DNA of 64,000 bases from Symplocastrum torsivum CPER-KK1 (GTDB taxonomy: Bacteria > Cyanobacteriota > Cyanobacteriia > Cyanobacteriales > Coleofasciculaceae), in contig JAHHIF010000033.1 in NCBI GenBank assembly GCA_019358875.1, forward strand, positions 1-64,000, written 5' to 3'. Within the stretch, counting starts at the first letter, position 1, and each line of letters begins with the position of its first letter. This document shows positions 61,016 to 64,000 of the stretch, one piece after another. The notes beneath the pieces are model-generated. The model had not been told where the DNA came from. It saw only the letters and a program-made list of their open reading frames with translations, and made no database searches. The position numbers and the translations under genes are program-made.

Positions 61016-61642
61016 TTAGTAAGATTGGCGCAACCTGAGTGCATGTACAATACTCAATACATCATGAGTCCACTGAGGAAGGATTAACGTCATGGCAATT
61101 TCTTCTAGGGTGTGAATAATGCCGACTGTGATCGCAAGACTCAGCGTCAATCCTCCATAACCAAAGCCGAACAGAGCGATCGTGGCAACAAACAGACTGA
61201 CTCCCCAAGCTTTGGCTGAATATGTGTGATAGCTGGCGGGTTGACCGTATTTGGCTAAATTGACGACCCACCAAATCAATTGAATGCCCACTACCGCACT
61301 CAATCCATGAGAGAAGGCGATAACTACATCAGAATGCACCAAAAAGGCACTAATTCCAACGCAAATATACAGGCAGACATCAGCCCAACTATCAGCCCTT
61401 CTCAGGGAAGCTGTACTAACACCCAGACGGCGTGCAATGACACCATCAAAGATATCTGAGAGAAACGCTGCCACAAACCCAACAATGAACCAGGCATCTG
61501 TCTTGCCATCGATCGCATTGAGTAGTAGTAACGGTCCTATGAAAAAACGGAGGATGACGAGTGCGGCAGGAACAAATTGAATTACTGCCGCCAAGAGTGA
61601 GCGAGAGCTTTCGGTTTTCGCAATTTCACTTGTGTTGTTCAT
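61016..61642 (-). CDS. CDP-alcohol phosphatidyltransferase family protein
   Basis: 208 residues with about six hydrophobic segments. The catalytic motif is DIFDGVIARRLGVSTASLRR followed by ADSWAD, matching D-G-x2-A-R-x8-G-x3-D-x3-D except that the central Gly is Leu. Such enzymes exchange CMP and an alcohol head group on phospholipids. The substrate is not clear. It is a separate minus-strand gene between ABM and the transglutaminase. Confidence 0.82.
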   Translation of the reverse strand: MNNTSEIAKTESSRSLLAAVIQFVPAALVILRFFIGPLLLLNAIDGKTDAWFIVGFVAAFLSDIFDGVIARRLGVSTASLRRADSWADVCLYICVGISAFLVHSDVVIAFSHGLSAVVGIQLIWWVVNLAKYGQPASYHTYSAKAWGVSLFVATIALFGFGYGGLTLSLAITVGIIHTLEEIAMTLILPQWTHDVLSIVHALRLRQSY

Positions 61643-61999
61643 AAGTCCTTTCGCAACAGTGCTTCGATTAACCTGAGTTTTGCCGAAATCTGTGTTGCAA
61701 TGGGGCTTATTGTGACCAGTTTCCTTGAAAGTCTACCCAGTTGTGATTAAAAACCTGGGTTTAGAGTGGTGATGGCTTGAGCCTTGGTAGGACAGTTGGA
61801 GAGATTGGCACTCTTGTTCAGGACAGCGAATACACTCTCACCAACCCCTCGCAACTCTTCATACAGGTAAGTGAAAGGAGGGAGCGATCGCTCTTGGTTT
61901 GACTTGTGACATGGGGTACACTCATCACTCCAGAAAGATGTTACAACTTGCCACAGCAAGTAGGTTTTAGAGATTAGTCACCGAAAAAGGAATCTGGCA
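61643..61999. other. Intergenic region, nothing convincing
   Basis: A 70-codon minus-strand frame (61747-61959) contains LYEELRGVGESVFAVLNKSA and could be a transposase remnant, but no family pattern is firm. I see no other feature. Confidence 0.35.
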
Positions 62000-62635
62000 T
62001 CACACCACAACCTTATTTTTGGTGGGATTAGCTTTCACAATAAGATTGTATTTCTCTAGCGAATTCAAAGGGACATCAGGAAGGTTACTAAGCAAATCAT
62101 TCCAGGTGCTATGTGCTTGTAAAGCCTGTACAATTACTGAAAGTGGTTCAGATAAAATATTCTGAAAATCGGCTTCTTGCGGAAATTGAATTCTAAAGGC
62201 TAATTGCTCTTGTGGAGGTGTAAATTGAGCATTGACACCCCCGCGATTTCCTCGGGCATCAACTCGATACCAACCAATTTTTGGTAAATAAACTGCATTG
62301 AATCCGTGTAAGCTGTAAGGTTCGCCATCATCATTAACACTCAATCGCTGATAGCAGAAGCCTGCCGGAATTGCGTTTGCCCGTAGTAACGTCGTTAGCA
62401 AATGACTCTTAGCATAGCAATAACCTGTTTTATATTCGAGTACATCTGACGCTCGACAGGTAACAGGATTCATCTGATAATCGTAGCTGTGAGAGATTTC
62501 ATCACGAACCCATTCAAAAGAAGCTTTGGCTATCGCCTCTACTGTTTGGTGTTCCGTTGCAATTTTCTTGGCAAGTTCTAGAATCGTAGGATGTTGCCAG
62601 TCAATAATTTCACTAGCTTGTAGATAACTCTCCAT
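62000..62635 (-). CDS. Transglutaminase-like (papain-fold) protein
   Basis: 211 residues. The catalytic triad of the transglutaminase superfamily shows in YKTGYCYAKSHLLTTLLRAN (Cys), YSLHGFNAVYL (His) and WYRVDARGNRGG (Asp). It lacks a signal peptide. Such bacterial proteins are often peptidases rather than cross-linking enzymes. The gene ends at 62000 and lies 50 bases downstream of the XRE regulator on the same strand, so the two may be cotranscribed. Confidence 0.88.
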   Translation of the reverse strand: MESYLQASEIIDWQHPTILELAKKIATEHQTVEAIAKASFEWVRDEISHSYDYQMNPVTCRASDVLEYKTGYCYAKSHLLTTLLRANAIPAGFCYQRLSVNDDGEPYSLHGFNAVYLPKIGWYRVDARGNRGGVNAQFTPPQEQLAFRIQFPQEADFQNILSEPLSVIVQALQAHSTWNDLLSNLPDVPLNSLEKYNLIVKANPTKNKVVV

Positions 62636-62685
62636 ACGCTTGATTTCTCCTCTTGGTTTCCACAGGTATTCAATACTGCCATCCC

Positions 62686-63546
62686 CTACCAGTTAACCAC
62701 CACTTCTAGCTTTTTCAGATTGGCTTGCGTCACCTCATCTGCCGGAAACAGACTTTCAATCCGCAACTCCTGCAACGTGATGTCGTGAGGGGTGCCTAAC
62801 GTAGCGATCGCCGAAAATAAGCTAAGGCTCAGTCCGTCTTTGACAAACTGTACCGTCAACAAGGGTAGTTGCCAGGTGCGGGGTAGGGATTGCTGCCACA
62901 AGTGGGGGACATCTGGATAAGCTTGTAGTTCTTGGAAAAGAGCCATAGATTCATCGCTATGTCCATCGACGAACGCTTCTCGATACACCCGTTGAATCAG
63001 ATGGCTGGCGATTTCTTCCCAATTCCCCACAAACGGCTTGAATCCTTGAGGATGGAACATCAGTCGCATCAGATTGATTTTGCCGTCGATGCAGAAGCGG
63101 CGTTGCAACTCGTCTGGATGAATTAACCAGTTGGTTAAGCGTTGCGCTGACGTATTGCTCTGGAGCAAATTCCAGTAGCGATCCATCACCAATGCCGGAT
63201 AGGGTTCTTGCTGGCGCAAGATAAACTCTATGGCTTTGCGGATGGGTTCTACTTCAGGCGCTGATAAATCGCTTTGGGAATAAATCGGCGCAAAGCCCGC
63301 CGCTGTGAGCATGATGTTTTGATCGCGCAGAGGAACATCGAGCACAGCCGCCAGTTGCAGCACCATATCCCGACTGGGATTGGCTCTGCCTGATTCTAAG
63401 AAGCTGATGTGGCGCTGAGAGACATTGCCAGCCAAAGCCAAATCGAGTTGACTCAAACCCCGTTGATTGCGCCAGTGTTTGAGCAGATTCCCAAAGGATG
63501 CGTCTCGGTTGGGAGTCGATTGCGTTGAGGTTAAAGGGATCGCCAT
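62686..63546 (-). CDS. XRE family regulator with MmyB-like ligand domain
   Basis: 286 residues. The N-terminal helix-turn-helix is of the Cro/C1 type (FGNLLKHWRNQRGLSQLDLA, NVSQRHISFLESGRANPSRD). The rest matches the MmyB-like domain (PYPALVMDRYWNLLQSN, and the C-terminal LPADEV area), which binds fatty-acid-like ligands in structural homologues. It is followed by the transglutaminase gene. The upstream gene starts divergently at 63690, so the 140 bases between them probably hold both promoters. Confidence 0.9.
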   Translation of the reverse strand: MAIPLTSTQSTPNRDASFGNLLKHWRNQRGLSQLDLALAGNVSQRHISFLESGRANPSRDMVLQLAAVLDVPLRDQNIMLTAAGFAPIYSQSDLSAPEVEPIRKAIEFILRQQEPYPALVMDRYWNLLQSNTSAQRLTNWLIHPDELQRRFCIDGKINLMRLMFHPQGFKPFVGNWEEIASHLIQRVYREAFVDGHSDESMALFQELQAYPDVPHLWQQSLPRTWQLPLLTVQFVKDGLSLSLFSAIATLGTPHDITLQELRIESLFPADEVTQANLKKLEVVVNW

Positions 63547-63689
63547 CTTACTATCCTATTACCTCACAGGTAATTGCCTCTATTATCTCTTGGGGTCACA
63601 ATCAAAGCAACGGGATTGATAGCGAACTTTTTACGCTTCGCCAAACCAAGTCCCTGTTGAAGTGTTGATAACAAAAGGAAAGTGAACCG

Positions 63690-64000
63690 ATGTCCAATGC
63701 AACTTATCTACAGCGGCAAATCCCTACATCCAAAAAATTTCTGTCAACCCAATCGCTTTATCTGCTGCTAGCGATTATTGGTGCGATCGCGCCTTGGAGC
63801 GTTCTGCTGACTTTCTTTTTCCAGAATGGTCTTTCTCTCAATTTGTTTTTCCAGAATGCATTCGCTAATCACGTCGCTTCTGCTGTGGCAATAGATTTGC
63901 TCATTTGTGCAGATGTCTTCTTCTGTTTCTCATTTATTGAGCTGAAGCGATCAGGTTTGTCTCGTCGCTGGTTGTTTGTTTATGTTGTCGCTACTTTTGG
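63690..64000 (+). CDS. DUF2834-like membrane protein (partial)
   Basis: An open frame from ATG 63690 runs off the window. It reads SLYLLLAIIGAIAPWSVLLT, FFQNGLSLNLFFQNAFANHV, AIDLLICADVFFCFSF and RSGLSRRWLFVYVVATF. This is the pattern of the DUF2834 family, small proteins with three or four membrane segments. The last part is outside the window. It is divergent from the XRE regulator, which could control it. Confidence 0.75.
   Translation, partial: MSNATYLQRQIPTSKKFLSTQSLYLLLAIIGAIAPWSVLLTFFFQNGLSLNLFFQNAFANHVASAVAIDLLICADVFFCFSFIELKRSGLSRRWLFVYVVATF

Noticed and set aside
61747-61959. Possible transposase remnant
   Set aside because: The peptide looks protein-like but carries no transposase motif that I can name; kept only as a note in the intergenic entry.
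1-64000. Frequent GCGATCGC sites as possible restriction or origin signals
   Set aside because: HIP1 octamers are a general feature of cyanobacterial genomes and are not specific to any gene here.

Overview
The window looks like accessory DNA of a filamentous cyanobacterium. HIP1 octamers (GCGATCGC) are scattered throughout, and it carries a pheophorbide a oxygenase-like Rieske protein, a CYP110-like P450, a CHAT-TPR protein and an SLH protein. Three different tyrosine recombinases, a ParA/ParB pair, a phased repeat cluster resembling plasmid iterons, and many broken or partly duplicated genes suggest a large plasmid or a genomic island. The sequence alone cannot decide which, and pyrC argues for caution. 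The closest genus is not determinable here; a Microcoleus/Coleofasciculus-type organism is a guess.

Layout. 0-5.2 kb: helicase remnant, an unknown Pro/Glu-rich protein, dense palindromic repeats, an unknown protein and a tyrosine recombinase. 5.4-8.5 kb: a 1005-residue fusion of C5-cytosine methyltransferase, ParB-like domain and RusA-like domain. 8.9-10.3 kb: PLP decarboxylase. 10.4-20.1 kb: four minus-strand genes that read as a repair/defence cluster: an AAA ATPase fused to a DUF4435/TOPRIM-like region, an Fpg/Nei glycosylase, an ATP-dependent DNA ligase fused to a DHH phosphoesterase, and a 1221-residue PLD-like protein resembling the VPA1262 family. A broken copy of the decarboxylase 3' end lies at 21.7 kb, so about 200 bp of direct repeat brackets this cluster plus pyrC. 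22-29 kb: fucosidase, Rieske oxygenase, P450, and an AraC regulator followed by AzlC/AzlD. 29-37 kb: SLH protein, an integron-like cassette (SnoaL/NTF2 fold) with a convincing attC site, a broken 2OG oxygenase, two recombinases, SDR genes, an EEP-family hydrolase and a VOC protein. 37-42 kb: a DUF4214-like secreted protein and a CHAT-TPR protein with eleven near-identical 42-residue repeats, bracketed by 83-bp direct repeats. 42-47 kb: GNAT, ParB, ParA, MFS. 47-52 kb: two GNATs with a weaker attC-like site between them, an ArsR/SRPBCC module with a tandem palindromic operator, and arylamine N-acetyltransferase. 52-56.6 kb: DEAH helicase, HNH nuclease, frameshifted GMC oxidoreductase. 56.6-64 kb: iteron-like cluster, pirin, a small gene/HNH pair inserted between duplicated SOUL 5' ends, SOUL, ABM, CDP-alcohol transferase, transglutaminase, XRE/MmyB regulator and the start of a DUF2834 protein.

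The most distinctive theme is repeat biology. A perfect 28-bp palindrome occurs seven times, plus one copy whose core is replaced by another perfect palindrome; four of the seven exact copies sit between the 3' ends of convergent genes and most others lie just downstream of a gene. A second palindrome family appears three times, once in frame inside the methyltransferase fusion. A third repeat keeps its flank but swaps its palindromic core. Several gene modules are bracketed by partial duplications of a neighbour. The leading candidate for an undescribed system is the 10.4-20.1 kb cluster.
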